Shown here: in pieces, positions 54,266-61,738 of the stretch
Position numbering within the stretch: position 1 is the stretch's first letter
Layout: each line of letters opens with the position of its first letter
NCBI GenBank assembly: GCA_038210495.1
Contig: JBBQWR010000012.1
Location: 1 to 64,000, forward strand
DNA length: 64,000 nt
From: JBBQWR01 sp038210495
Lineage (GTDB): Bacteria; Planctomycetota; Planctomycetia; Pirellulales; DATAWG01
Direction: 5' to 3'
Position numbers and translations under genes: made by a program
Notes under the pieces: generated by a model
Databases searched by the model: none
Told to the model about the DNA's origin: nothing
The model's input: the letters and a program-made list of their open reading frames with translations, nothing else

Positions 54266-56221
54266 TCAAATCGCTCGCCGGCGGCCAACGAGAGTCGGCA
54301 GGCCCGAGACGGCCGCCTTTTTCGGATCGGGAATCGCCCCCAGCTGTACGAGCAGCTTTTCCACTCGTCGTTGCATGGCGGGCGTTTGCTTGACGACAAT
54401 CGCTCCAGGCACGGCGTGAATATAAGCCTCGCCGCTCCAGAGCTTGGGTTCAATCAGATCGTGCACGACGGACACGAAATCGTCGCCCGGCAGGTCGGTG
54501 TTGAGTTTGTAAATTTTCATGCTCAGGGGGCGTTTCTTGTCCTTGTCCAGCTCGGGAGTCGCCGGCGTTTTTGCCGTTGTAATGGGCTGTTCGCCGACCG
54601 CTTTGCGAAGCTTGGCGAGCACATCGGCAATCTGTCCGTGGGCGCCCCGAGTCTGGTCGCAGACGAAGGCTCGAGCGGTCGGCAAATAGCCGACATAGGC
54701 ATTGCCCGACTTGGCCTTGTCGAGCGTGGCCCAGGAATCCGGCTCGACCGTTCGGGTCACGACATCGAGCAGCCGGGCGTATTCTTCGTCGATCCCGTCT
54801 CGGTCCGCGTCGCCGACGATCAAATCGCCGATAGGATATACACGAACGCTTCGCGATTCGCCGGCGTCGTTCTTGGTGGTGATAACCAAGGCCTCGTCGC
54901 GCACCACATAGCTCAAGGGCGTGTCGGACAGCAACACGTCGAGCACCTGATGCAAGGGCGTGCCGGGAAGTTCGAGCGGCTCCGCCAATTGACTCGTGAA
55001 ACCGGCGGCGCGAGCATGGGCGTCGACATGCACGGGTGCCCCGGTGAAATTTCTCAGCCAGTCGGCCAACTCATCGATGTTGGCAGCGACGATTTTTGCG
55101 TCGACCGGCTTTTCGAGCGCCTTGTCGATCGCCGTTTGGTCGGTCGTCGAAATGGGAATTCCCGCGCTGACGGTCGCATCGTAGTTCTTAAGGTTTTTCG
55201 CTCTTCGCAACGCGCCGAGAAGGTTGGCCACCCGCGTCTGCAATTGCTGGTCTTGCGCGATCGTGAACGTGCCGTGAAAGGGACTGCAATCTTGCGTCCC
55301 GGCCGTCGCGTTTTCGCCGGACAGCGGAAAGTCGAGCGTCCCGGTGATGATATCGCCGAGCGGATCGTATTGATAGTCTCCGTTGTCATCGGCGGACGGC
55401 TCCGCGCCAGGCTGCGCCAGCACCAGATCGCGGACGTTGTAAACCTGCGGGACAAGCGGCAATGTCGGCTCCTCGGTCAAGAGCACCTGGCCCTGTTCGG
55501 CATACCAAGTCCAGCCGATGTCGTGAGCGATAAGATTCAGCGCGCTGGTGGCCGAAACATCTTTGAGATGAACAGTGACCAGCGGCTGGCCGTCCTTTGT
55601 CTCGGCCGGCTTGGCGGTTGTCGTTTTGACCTCGGCCGGCTTTGCCGGTGTTGAAATAATGGGAGTTGGATTAACGGCGGGTGAGTTCGGAGCGGCGGGC
55701 TGGGGGCCAGGATGTTTCGTGTCTGTGGACTTACTGGTGGGCGGCGCCGGTTGATCTGGCTTTTTTTCGACGGGCTTTTTGTCCTCCGGCTTGTCTTCAG
55801 CCTTCGCGGACTCCCGCGTCGGGTCCTTGAAAAGCAGGTCGATATCGAGTTTGGTCTGGGCGCGAATGGCGTCCGTCACATCCGCGAGCGGCGCATTGGC
55901 GAAGTCGAGCGATACCTTGCGAGCGAGCGCGGCTTGGGTTGCCTGATCGGGCATCGATCCAAGCACCGAAGTAACGCGCGTTTGAATTTTGTCCTGCGGA
56001 GTGTGCCGCGGCGCATGGGGCTTGCCGGGCTCAGTCGGTGGGGCCGGATCGGGACTCTTTGGCGGGTCGAGTGGTTTGGCCGGCGGCAAGGGCCGGATCG
56101 GCGACGTGGGGACGGACTTGGTCGGCGCCTTTTCTTCGGCGCGCAAGAGCGGTCCAGCGGTCAAGCAAATTGCGACCGCGACACTCAGCGGCAACACGAT
56201 ATTTAAGCCGTTGATTTTCAT
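54266..56221 (-). CDS. Exported protein with STN/secretin N-domain-like modules
   Basis: A 651-residue exported protein: signal segment VAICLTAGPLLRAEE, then two Pro/Lys-rich linkers (about 30-75 and 145-210). Two short-sheet modules follow the pattern of STN/secretin N0 domains: VSLDFANAPLADVTDAIRAQTKLDID (about 102-127, quoted for position only as VSLDFANAPLADVTDAI) and VTVHLKDVSATSALNLIAHD (about 218-237). A third similar unit occurs near LELPGTPLHQVLDVLLSD. There is no secretin pore domain, so this is not a full secretin. Function unknown; the modules may bind peptidoglycan-linked or secretion partners. Confidence 0.68.
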   Translation of the reverse strand: MKINGLNIVLPLSVAVAICLTAGPLLRAEEKAPTKSVPTSPIRPLPPAKPLDPPKSPDPAPPTEPGKPHAPRHTPQDKIQTRVTSVLGSMPDQATQAALARKVSLDFANAPLADVTDAIRAQTKLDIDLLFKDPTRESAKAEDKPEDKKPVEKKPDQPAPPTSKSTDTKHPGPQPAAPNSPAVNPTPIISTPAKPAEVKTTTAKPAETKDGQPLVTVHLKDVSATSALNLIAHDIGWTWYAEQGQVLLTEEPTLPLVPQVYNVRDLVLAQPGAEPSADDNGDYQYDPLGDIITGTLDFPLSGENATAGTQDCSPFHGTFTIAQDQQLQTRVANLLGALRRAKNLKNYDATVSAGIPISTTDQTAIDKALEKPVDAKIVAANIDELADWLRNFTGAPVHVDAHARAAGFTSQLAEPLELPGTPLHQVLDVLLSDTPLSYVVRDEALVITTKNDAGESRSVRVYPIGDLIVGDADRDGIDEEYARLLDVVTRTVEPDSWATLDKAKSGNAYVGYLPTARAFVCDQTRGAHGQIADVLAKLRKAVGEQPITTAKTPATPELDKDKKRPLSMKIYKLNTDLPGDDFVSVVHDLIEPKLWSGEAYIHAVPGAIVVKQTPAMQRRVEKLLVQLGAIPDPKKAAVSGLPTLVGRRRAI

Positions 56222-56612
56222 GGAAGTGCATTCTCGTTTTTCTAACGATCGGGCGCTGCGCCGGAATATTCGTCACGAGCGGTAAAAGAGGCGCCGGCGA
56301 TTCTAAAGCCTAAGTCGCTCCCAGCGACCATGCAAGCGGGGTCTCGGGACTGCTCAATGGCCGACAGTCTCGAAGACTTTTAATGGCCCGAGTAAAAAGC
56401 CGTGGCTCCTGCGCCATGCCGATTATTAGGTCCGCGGCCGGCTGTAAGCCTAGCCCGGGAGGGGGCGAAAGTGGCTAGCGGCCACGGAATTAATTGCCCT
56501 CGACCGGCAATCGAACTAAAGTTCTTATGTGAAAACAGAAAACCAGCCGCTGGAGCGGCCGTCCGAATTCCCCCAAGGCTCATTGCCGCGTGCAGAGCCC
56601 GAACGACCGGCT
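56222..56612. other. Divergent intergenic region before the Flp pilin gene
   Basis: About 390 bp. It should carry promoters for the STN-like gene and the pilin. The frame of the pilin is open upstream to 56529, but the pilin consensus begins at 56613. A weak stem gtggc/gccac (56471-56485) was the only structure noticed. Confidence 0.5.
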
Positions 56613-56789
56613 ATGAAAACAATTCAGCAATTTTTGGGCGAGGATGACGCCGCGACGGCGGTCGAATATGCCGTGATGCTGTCGCTAATTCTCTTAGCTT
56701 GTTTAGCCGCCGTCAAAACATTCGGAACCGCAACGGCCACGAGTTTCAATAACTCATCGACTTCCATCGGCACGGCCATCGGAAGCTAA
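56613..56789 (+). CDS. Flp/Fap-type pilin
   Basis: A 58-residue Flp-family prepilin: short N-terminal leader MKTIQQFLGEDDAATAVEYA, with Glu at +5 relative to the expected cleavage after Ala/Thr, followed by a continuous hydrophobic helix VMLSLILLACLAAVKTF and a small polar end (SSTSIGTAIGS). Flp pilins assemble into tight-adherence (Tad) pili. No tad/cpa gene lies in the window, so this is an orphan pilin locus. Confidence 0.92.
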   Translation: MKTIQQFLGEDDAATAVEYAVMLSLILLACLAAVKTFGTATATSFNNSSTSIGTAIGS

Positions 56790-56875
56790 GGGGGTCGGAC
56801 AATTCCGGGGGACTGTCGCCGCTTTGCGGAGTCCACGGAGCCATTCTGGAGACTTTCCCTCGTCCCCGGCCCGAT

Positions 56876-57079
56876 CTACCAGGGCTTCAATTTCCAGCCC
56901 AAGATGAAGCCCACGCCGAAGCACCAGAGAGCCGCCTGCTCCGGCTTGTCGCGCGCAAAATCGAGCGCGTAGTGCAAGATATCGTCAAGCGGCTTGTTCG
57001 ATTGTTCAGCCCGGGCGACGTTCTGACCGCTTTGGCCGCCTTGTTTCTGTCCGGATCCTTGAGTGGCTTGATTGGCCAT
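56876..57079 (-). CDS. Small single-helix membrane protein, last gene of the stress operon
   Basis: A 67-residue protein. A Gln/Gly/Ser-rich N-terminus is followed by LDDILHYALDFARDKPEQAALWCFGVGFILGWKLKPW (split here as LDDILHYALDFARDKP and AALWCFGVGFILGWKLKPW). The pattern P-x-x-A-(8-10 apolar with G-x-G)-GW-x-K is shared with the other small proteins of this operon and with DUF883/YqjD-type tails. It lies 32 bp after the holin-like gene on the same strand. Probably an inner-membrane stress protein. Confidence 0.72.
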   Translation of the reverse strand: MANQATQGSGQKQGGQSGQNVARAEQSNKPLDDILHYALDFARDKPEQAALWCFGVGFILGWKLKPW

Positions 57080-57111
57080 GATCTGATCTCCAGCTTGCAG
57101 GGTTTAAAGTT

Positions 57112-57588
57112 TTAAAGAACTCGACTCGTTTCAGATTGAGACGATTGAGACGTTGGGTGGCGCCAGATGGAATTGATCGCCCTGATATTGTTGAGGAACT
57201 CTTGCTTCGATCGTTGAAACGCCTGCGGCGCTCGCTTTGCGATTCGCATTGCATTTGCGACGAGGGCGACGCCAATCAGGAGCCCAACTAGGGCCACGAT
57301 CACGAATGCCCAGCACCGCATTAGATCGGTGTATTCGACGAGTAATTCGGCGATCCCGAACATCAAGACGGTTGTTCCCGCGAGCCCAAGCACGGCCATA
57401 ATGGCGAACGCTTTGACCGGCGCCATCATATGCTGGGCGGCTTCTTTTGCGTCCTCGGAAATGAGTTGCAATTGCAACTCGACCAAGGTTGAAAAATGAT
57501 GCCCCAGGTCGCCAATAATTCCTGTCAGCGGCTCGGCGGCCCCATTGCGACCGTTTTTGCCATTCACATAAGGCGCTTGATGGTCCAT
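57112..57588 (-). CDS. Phage holin family protein (YqjE/DUF1469-like)
   Basis: A 158-residue protein with a polar N-terminus, an amphipathic helix (LGHHFSTLVELQLQLISEDAKEA) and two membrane helices (AFAIMAVLGLAGTTVLMFGIAELL; CWAFVIVALVGLLIGVALVANA), quoted for layout. This is the layout of the Phage_holin_3_6/YqjE family, which despite its name is a chromosomal envelope protein. The start at 57588 (MDHQAPY) is chosen over 57702 because the extension is not family-like; it overlaps the previous gene by about 25 bases. Confidence 0.83.
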   Translation of the reverse strand: MDHQAPYVNGKNGRNGAAEPLTGIIGDLGHHFSTLVELQLQLISEDAKEAAQHMMAPVKAFAIMAVLGLAGTTVLMFGIAELLVEYTDLMRCWAFVIVALVGLLIGVALVANAMRIAKRAPQAFQRSKQEFLNNIRAINSIWRHPTSQSSQSETSRVL

Positions 57589-57791
57589 CCCAGCACGACT
57601 CCAATGCTTAAGGAAACGACAAGCGTGCCCGCCGGATGGGACACCATTGTCGTCTCTGCCCGTTTGACTGATCCGCGTCCCGCGTCGACGACGTTGCTCC
57701 AAATTCCGGCCGTATTGTAGCGGAATCCGTGACGATTGCCGGCGGATTGTTCGGTCGTTCGTCCCAGGATGTCGATCATGGTTGACCCCAT
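57564..57791 (-). CDS. Small membrane protein with YqjD/DUF883-like tail
   Basis: A 75-residue protein (start 57791, or ATG 57779). The C-terminal membrane segment reads SHPAGTLVVSLSIGVVLGWTIKRLM, split as SHPAGTLVVSLSI and GVVLGWTIKRLM: (N/H)P, a Gly-rich helix, then GW-x-(I/L)-K-R, as in YqjD/ElaB-type ribosome- or membrane-associated stress proteins. Its stop lies inside the holin-like gene, suggesting translational coupling. Confidence 0.7.
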   Translation of the reverse strand: MGSTMIDILGRTTEQSAGNRHGFRYNTAGIWSNVVDAGRGSVKRAETTMVSHPAGTLVVSLSIGVVLGWTIKRLM

Positions 57792-57825
57792 GGTTTATCG
57801 TTGACTGCCGCGCAACAAGACCGGA

Positions 57826-58257
57826 CTACCGAGACCGGAAAGAAAACGACCGCTGCGACTGCTCCTCGTCCGGTTTTTTCGCCGTGAAATGGCGAGCGGC
57901 CAATTCCTTGACGATCGCCAGGCCTTTGGCGGACGCAATCCGTACAAGTATTGGCAGCACCGTTCCAGCGATGAGCCCTTTGCCGCTGCGCTCGCGCTGC
58001 AACTCGATTGGCGCGCCGCGCCGGCCCATGCTGGCCAGCGCGGCGGCGTCGATCAAGATCTTCTTCGCGCCGGCCGGCACCAAAAGATATCCAAAAACGG
58101 CCGCCGCTCCGGCGCACAGCCACGGGTGGCGGGTGACATAATACCGCCAATCGGCCTGCCGTCGCGCGCTGACCGCTAAATGAGAAGCGTCGTTAGCCAA
58201 CACTTGGCGAATTTCAGACATTCGCCGTCGGATATCGTCGACGTGCTCCGGAGCCAT
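57826..58257 (-). CDS. Membrane-anchored stress-operon protein, uncharacterised
   Basis: A 143-residue protein. Residues 1-40 form a helical, charged region (VDDIRRRMSEIRQVLANDASHLAVSARR), followed by a membrane segment with the operon's shared pattern (RHPWLCAGAAAVFGYLLVP) and a second apolar stretch (GLIAGTVLPILVRIA). The tail is basic and polar. Start 58257 has GAGG close upstream; the frame is open to 58308. It resembles YqjK/DUF3618-like companions of YqjD and YqjE but I cannot name the family. Confidence 0.7.
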   Translation of the reverse strand: MAPEHVDDIRRRMSEIRQVLANDASHLAVSARRQADWRYYVTRHPWLCAGAAAVFGYLLVPAGAKKILIDAAALASMGRRGAPIELQRERSGKGLIAGTVLPILVRIASAKGLAIVKELAARHFTAKKPDEEQSQRSFSFRSR

Positions 58258-58327
58258 GGAGGTCCTCTTCGTCAGGGTGGGCCTAGGTCGTTCGACAAAA
58301 TGCGTCATCTCGATCGTGCAAGCGTCA

Positions 58328-58750
58328 TTACCTAGACGATCGCATGAGTAATCCGAGAACCACGCCCGTAATCAGGCCAGCGCCAAACGCCGCCGCGACG
58401 GAAGTGGCCGGGCTCTCCTGGATCATCTTCTCGGCCGACGCATAACCTTCGCGAACGTGCTTCGCGACATGGTCGGCGCCTTCTCGGGCCGATTGCAACG
58501 CGCTAGCGGCCATATCTTTGGCTTGGTCGGCCGCTTGGGAAATCCCCGAGGCGCCGTGCGATGAGAGACCGTTCACGAAATGTTCGATCTGTTCGCGAGC
58601 TTCGCCCGTTTTGCGTTGGATGTAGCCAACCAATTGCTGCGAGTTGCCTTCGTACTGTTTGAGTTCATCTTGACTGAGTTGGCCCCATTTCTGTCGCAGC
58701 TTGCCCACGATTTCGTTCCAGTTGCCCTGCATTGTTTGTTGGTTGGCCAT
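58328..58750 (-). CDS. CsbD-like + DUF883 (YqjD/ElaB)-like fusion
   Basis: A 140-residue protein, first gene of the operon. Residues 5-60 match CsbD (MQGNWNEIVGKLRQKWGQLSQDEL, split as GNWNEIVGKLRQKWG), a small general-stress protein; residues about 65-140 match the DUF883/YqjD layout, a long Ala-rich helix (AKDMAASALQSAREGADHVAKHV) ending in a glycine-rich membrane segment (SPATSVAAAFGAGLITGVVLG, then LLMRSSR). AAAGGA lies about eight bases before the ATG. Probably induced by stress and bound to the inner membrane. Confidence 0.85.
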   Translation of the reverse strand: MANQQTMQGNWNEIVGKLRQKWGQLSQDELKQYEGNSQQLVGYIQRKTGEAREQIEHFVNGLSSHGASGISQAADQAKDMAASALQSAREGADHVAKHVREGYASAEKMIQESPATSVAAAFGAGLITGVVLGLLMRSSR

Positions 58751-59161
58751 GATCCGGGTCCTTTCGCAAATGAGATTATGGGGAATTGGCGCCAGTTACA
58801 GCCCTTCGATTTTTTCAGGGCCTCTCTGGAGAAAGCAACTGCTGCGCCAATCTTATCGCGGGGAGCGACCGTTTGAGCTCAGAACAAGCCTCAAGGGCCC
58901 AATTGCCTAGATTCGACCACTTTGTCGATCAGGAGCACGACCCTGTCGAGTGCATATTGTGCATTAAACTTCCTCGCTGGCCTCGAAGTTGTCATCCCTT
59001 GGCAAGTCATCCCGAGTCTCCCTTGGGTTTACTCATCGTCAAGGCTCGATTCACCGAAGCCGGCGACCTCTTACCGGGCATAATTTGCCAGCGCGATCAG
59101 CCAACGGGGGTAGTTCGGCGCCTATTGTCGCGCCACCCGGTATTTTTGGCCTGCCCGGCGG
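58751..59161. other. Intergenic region upstream of the stress operon
   Basis: About 410 bp between the start of the CsbD operon and the stop of the DUF4105 gene, both minus strand. It must contain the operon promoter, which I could not define, and the terminator of the DUF4105 gene. No gene is supported, although a GC-rich frame of 145 codons is open on the plus strand. Confidence 0.5.
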
Positions 59162-60034
59162 TTAACGACGGATGCGCTGCGAGAAATCGGGGCTGTCGTG
59201 AAATTCAAACGCCAGTCGGTTGATGCGGGCCGACGCCCTAGTACGCTCGAAATTTCCGTCGGTCTCAATGAGTCCGAGTTGATAGACCAGCCGATCGGAC
59301 AGTCCGGGCAGGAGGACTTCATAATTGTAGCGAATTCGGCCGGGCGCGACGTGGTTCACGTGGGCGACCAAGTTCGTCGTGCAGTTGTTGGTGATCGTAT
59401 TGTAGAACTCGGGCTCGCGGGACAGCTTATTTGCTCGCTTGAGCATGTCCACGAACAGGGCCTGCGATTGTTCTGGAGCGGACTTGCCGTGGTACATATA
59501 CACGTCGTCTAGCTGAAAATTACTGCGGATGCGGATTAAGTCTCGCTCGTCGCCGACGACATATACCATTTCGTTCTGGTTGAAAAAATTCTTGCCGGCC
59601 GAATACTGTTCGTTGCGCAGCCGGCGAACTTCAACCGAAATCGCGACGTAATCCTGGCCGTGGAAGCCAAAGCTCAAGAAAGTGTGCGCGATCCGCGGCA
59701 TGTCGCTGAACGGCACAAGCACAAAGTCGACCGTGTCGAGCTGTTTTAGGTTATACGTGCGATCCTGGAAATGAACGTCGAAATCCTTGTCGGTCCGATA
59801 CTCGCAATTGCGGACGTTATGCACGGTAACGAAATCGCCATCGAAGTCGGCCGTGGCCAGCTTGGAAAGCTCCGGGGCCCAATCGCGATCGTTCGACGGC
59901 GTAAGACGGCAGCCAACTGAGGCGACGAGCATGCCTATCGCCAGTCCGAGCACGACGGGCGATGCGCGAAGTTGTGTGGCGCTGCTAAATAGCACGCGAA
60001 AACTCCACGAGGGGACCGAGCAGGATATCGCCAA
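59162..60034 (-). CDS. DUF4105 (Lnb N-terminal-like) lipoprotein
   Basis: A 290-residue lipoprotein: signal VVLGLAIGMLVASVGC (Cys about 42). The body carries DUF4105 features: FLSFGFHGQDYVAISVEVRR, then NEMVYVVGDERDLIRIRSN, YMYHGKSAPEQSQALFVDML and FYNTITNNCTTNLVAHVNHV with the family's NNCT motif, a likely catalytic-type Cys (all quoted in short runs). This domain occurs in many Gram-negative periplasmic proteins with proposed papain-like or glycan-related roles. Function not established. The single-letter run NNCTTN is the strongest anchor of the call. Confidence 0.82.
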   Translation of the reverse strand: MAISCSVPSWSFRVLFSSATQLRASPVVLGLAIGMLVASVGCRLTPSNDRDWAPELSKLATADFDGDFVTVHNVRNCEYRTDKDFDVHFQDRTYNLKQLDTVDFVLVPFSDMPRIAHTFLSFGFHGQDYVAISVEVRRLRNEQYSAGKNFFNQNEMVYVVGDERDLIRIRSNFQLDDVYMYHGKSAPEQSQALFVDMLKRANKLSREPEFYNTITNNCTTNLVAHVNHVAPGRIRYNYEVLLPGLSDRLVYQLGLIETDGNFERTRASARINRLAFEFHDSPDFSQRIRR

Positions 60035-60158
60035 ACGGCGAGATCAACGATTCGACTGCCTTCCATCGCCGGAACCGGCGGATGTGAAGCCGGCAAGATT
60101 AGCCGAACGATCGCGACGCGAAAAGGGTGACTGGGCTATTTACGGGCTATAGACGGCA

Positions 60159-60557
60159 TTATCTGACCAGCAATAGGAGACTCTCGGTTGTGTTGAGTAA
60201 CGCAATGCTGGCCAACACCCAGGCGCCAAACGCTGCCAAGTTCAGTACGACTCCAGCTCGGGGAAGCCAAGCGCAGCAGCCCGCGCGCATCGCATGTCTG
60301 TTGCCGGCTGCCCCGAGCCAGCCACCAAAGAGAACGAGCAGAATCGGAATGCTGACCGCAATCCGGGCTAGCCAGGCATGCAACAGCACGACATGGGGCG
60401 CTCGGAAACCGTGTGCCCATATCTGGGCCGCCAAGATTGTGACGATCGGGGCCGAAACAAGAACGGGAGCCCCGATCAGAAGTGACGCCAGTCCCAATTC
60501 CGCAGCGTCCCGCGAACGATCGCGTGGCGCCGTGTCTTCAGTAAGGCTTTCCGACAC
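60159..60557 (-). CDS. Small multi-spanning membrane protein, uncharacterised
   Basis: A 132-residue protein with three hydrophobic segments (about 25-50: SLLIGAPVLVSAPIVTILAA; 65-82: IAVSIPILLVLFGGWLG; 105-128: VVLNLAAFGAWVLASIALL). No family is recognised. It lies 124 bp upstream of the DUF4105 gene on the same strand. Coding is likely given the clear three-helix pattern, but the neighbouring repeats leave some doubt. Confidence 0.55.
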   Translation of the reverse strand: MSESLTEDTAPRDRSRDAAELGLASLLIGAPVLVSAPIVTILAAQIWAHGFRAPHVVLLHAWLARIAVSIPILLVLFGGWLGAAGNRHAMRAGCCAWLPRAGVVLNLAAFGAWVLASIALLNTTESLLLLVR

Positions 60558-60583
60558 CTGTTAAGACACCTTAAGAAGCCCTC

Positions 60584-60664
60584 ACAAATCCGGGGAAGCA
60601 GAGGAGGGCATACCCATTTTGCTCGCGGCATCGCTAAATTGGGTCAGACCCCGGCCGGATTTGT
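60584..60664. repeat. Dispersed repeat A, related copy 4 (longer)
   Basis: acaaatccgg (60584-60593) and ccggatttgt (60655-60664) are perfect 10-bp arms around 61 bases. The right half, gggtcagaccccggccggat, aligns with gggacagatcccggcggttttgt in the copy at 44694, so this appears to be a longer relative of the repeat at 12273, 31061 and 44694. Confidence 0.65.
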
Positions 60665-60672
60665 TTGGGGTT

Positions 60673-60797
60673 CTAAGACAAGCTTCTTCGCCGCCAAGCC
60701 ATCAATCCCAGGCCGCCGGCGCCGATGACCAGCAGCGCCAGTGAGGCCGGCTCGGGGGTCGGGGTCGTAATGGTCGTCTGCGTGATATTCAGATCGT
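60673..60797 (-). pseudogene. Detached PEP-CTERM sorting tail of the gene at 60798
   Basis: On the minus strand this segment reads QTTITTPTPEPASLALLVIG, then AGGLGLMAWRRRSLS and a TAG at 60673-60675. It is a full PEP-CTERM signal: PEP motif, apolar helix, Arg cluster. It is now out of frame with the upstream gene because of the 20-bp tandem duplication at 60781-60820; removing one unit restores a continuous frame (VDDLNITQTTITTPTPEP). Confidence 0.85.
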
Positions 60798-60820
60798 CTA
60801 CGTGATATTCAGATCGTCTA
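60781..60820. repeat. Exact 20-bp tandem duplication causing a frameshift
   Basis: cgtgatattcagatcgtcta occurs twice without a gap (60781-60800 and 60801-60820). Because 20 is not a multiple of three, the second copy shifts the frame of the minus-strand gene and creates the TAG at 60798-60800. No base has diverged between the units, so the event is recent or is an assembly/sequencing artefact. Confidence 0.95.
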
Positions 60821-61517
60821 CGACGAACTGCGTGCCGGCGGGATTCTGGGAGTTATCTCCGGGGCTGTAGGACGAGGAGAATCGCAACGCGCCGATTCCC
60901 GTAAACGTGCCGAAGGCGGGCAAGATCGGGGTGGTTGGGGTGTAGACCAGCGGCGTCATATTGCTCAAGACGAGGGGACCGGAGGATGCGACGACGACAT
61001 TATTAACGAGTCCCTCGATCGTGACTTTCAGATTCGGAATCCAAGCCGACGTCAAATCGACGGAATTCAGGCTGAACAACGTTGGAAAACTCAGACTCGC
61101 GAACCCGCCGAACACATTGAACGCGGCGAAGTTTGGGGAGGTTGTGCCGAATTGGTAGCCAGAACCCGGCAAATAGTTTTTGTAGATATAGTCGAAATTC
61201 GTCCAATTGAGATTGTTGTAATTGTTGGGGACGACGCCGTAGGTGGTCGAGGAGGGCTGGATGTCGTCGAAACCGATGACCTGGGCTTCGGCTCTGGCGG
61301 CGCTGAAGCTCAGCGCCACTCCACAGAATGCAACGATAAACAGCGCGCGCAGCGCGTTTGATCCGATGCTCTTAATGACCGGGCGACAGTCGGGTGTCTC
61401 AAGACACAACGCCGCTCGGACGGATTGAATCTGGGAATGGAATCCCCGTGACGGCGTGCGGCACGAATCAATTCGCGCCCGCGTGGACGAATTATGCGTG
61501 AATTTCATTGGCGGCAT
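60798..61517 (-). CDS. Truncated PEP-CTERM surface protein (frameshifted)
   Basis: A 239-residue open frame with a signal peptide (ALRALFIVAFCGVALSFSAARAEA, about residues 55-78) after a long leader; the true start may be the ATG at 61508 or one further in. The mature part begins VIGFDDIQPSSTTYGVVPNN and contains GGFASLSFPTLFSLNSVDL and a final FVVDDLNIT, the pattern of small PEP-CTERM proteins with a lectin-like beta sandwich. The frame then stops at a TAG generated by a tandem duplication, leaving the sorting signal downstream. As read, the product would be secreted but not anchored or processed by exosortase. Confidence 0.8.
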   Translation of the reverse strand: MPPMKFTHNSSTRARIDSCRTPSRGFHSQIQSVRAALCLETPDCRPVIKSIGSNALRALFIVAFCGVALSFSAARAEAQVIGFDDIQPSSTTYGVVPNNYNNLNWTNFDYIYKNYLPGSGYQFGTTSPNFAAFNVFGGFASLSFPTLFSLNSVDLTSAWIPNLKVTIEGLVNNVVVASSGPLVLSNMTPLVYTPTTPILPAFGTFTGIGALRFSSSYSPGDNSQNPAGTQFVVDDLNIT

Positions 61518-61738
61518 TGTTCCTTAGTCGGGCGCGGGGGCTTCATCTGATTTCCGCGCGATAAACCCAATGCGATTACCCTAATCGAATTCTCCGGGCA
61601 ACGCAATCAATTTAACGCATTTCTCACAGGAAAACTTGGAAAACCGGTCGACGATGCCACCCCTCGATAGAGCGACGCCATCATTCGACGGACCAACCGG
61701 AGGCGTGCCCGCCGAATGCTGCCGAGTTGCCTCGGACG

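Noticed and set aside
54191..55654. A 487-codon plus-strand open frame
   Set aside because: It lies wholly opposite the STN-like protein gene; long antisense frames are common in GC-rich DNA.
54266..56221. Type II/III secretion secretin
   Set aside because: Only N-domain-like modules are present; the pore-forming secretin domain is missing.
57112..57588. Prophage, suggested by the holin-family protein
   Set aside because: This family is a chromosomal YqjE-like envelope protein; no other phage gene is nearby.
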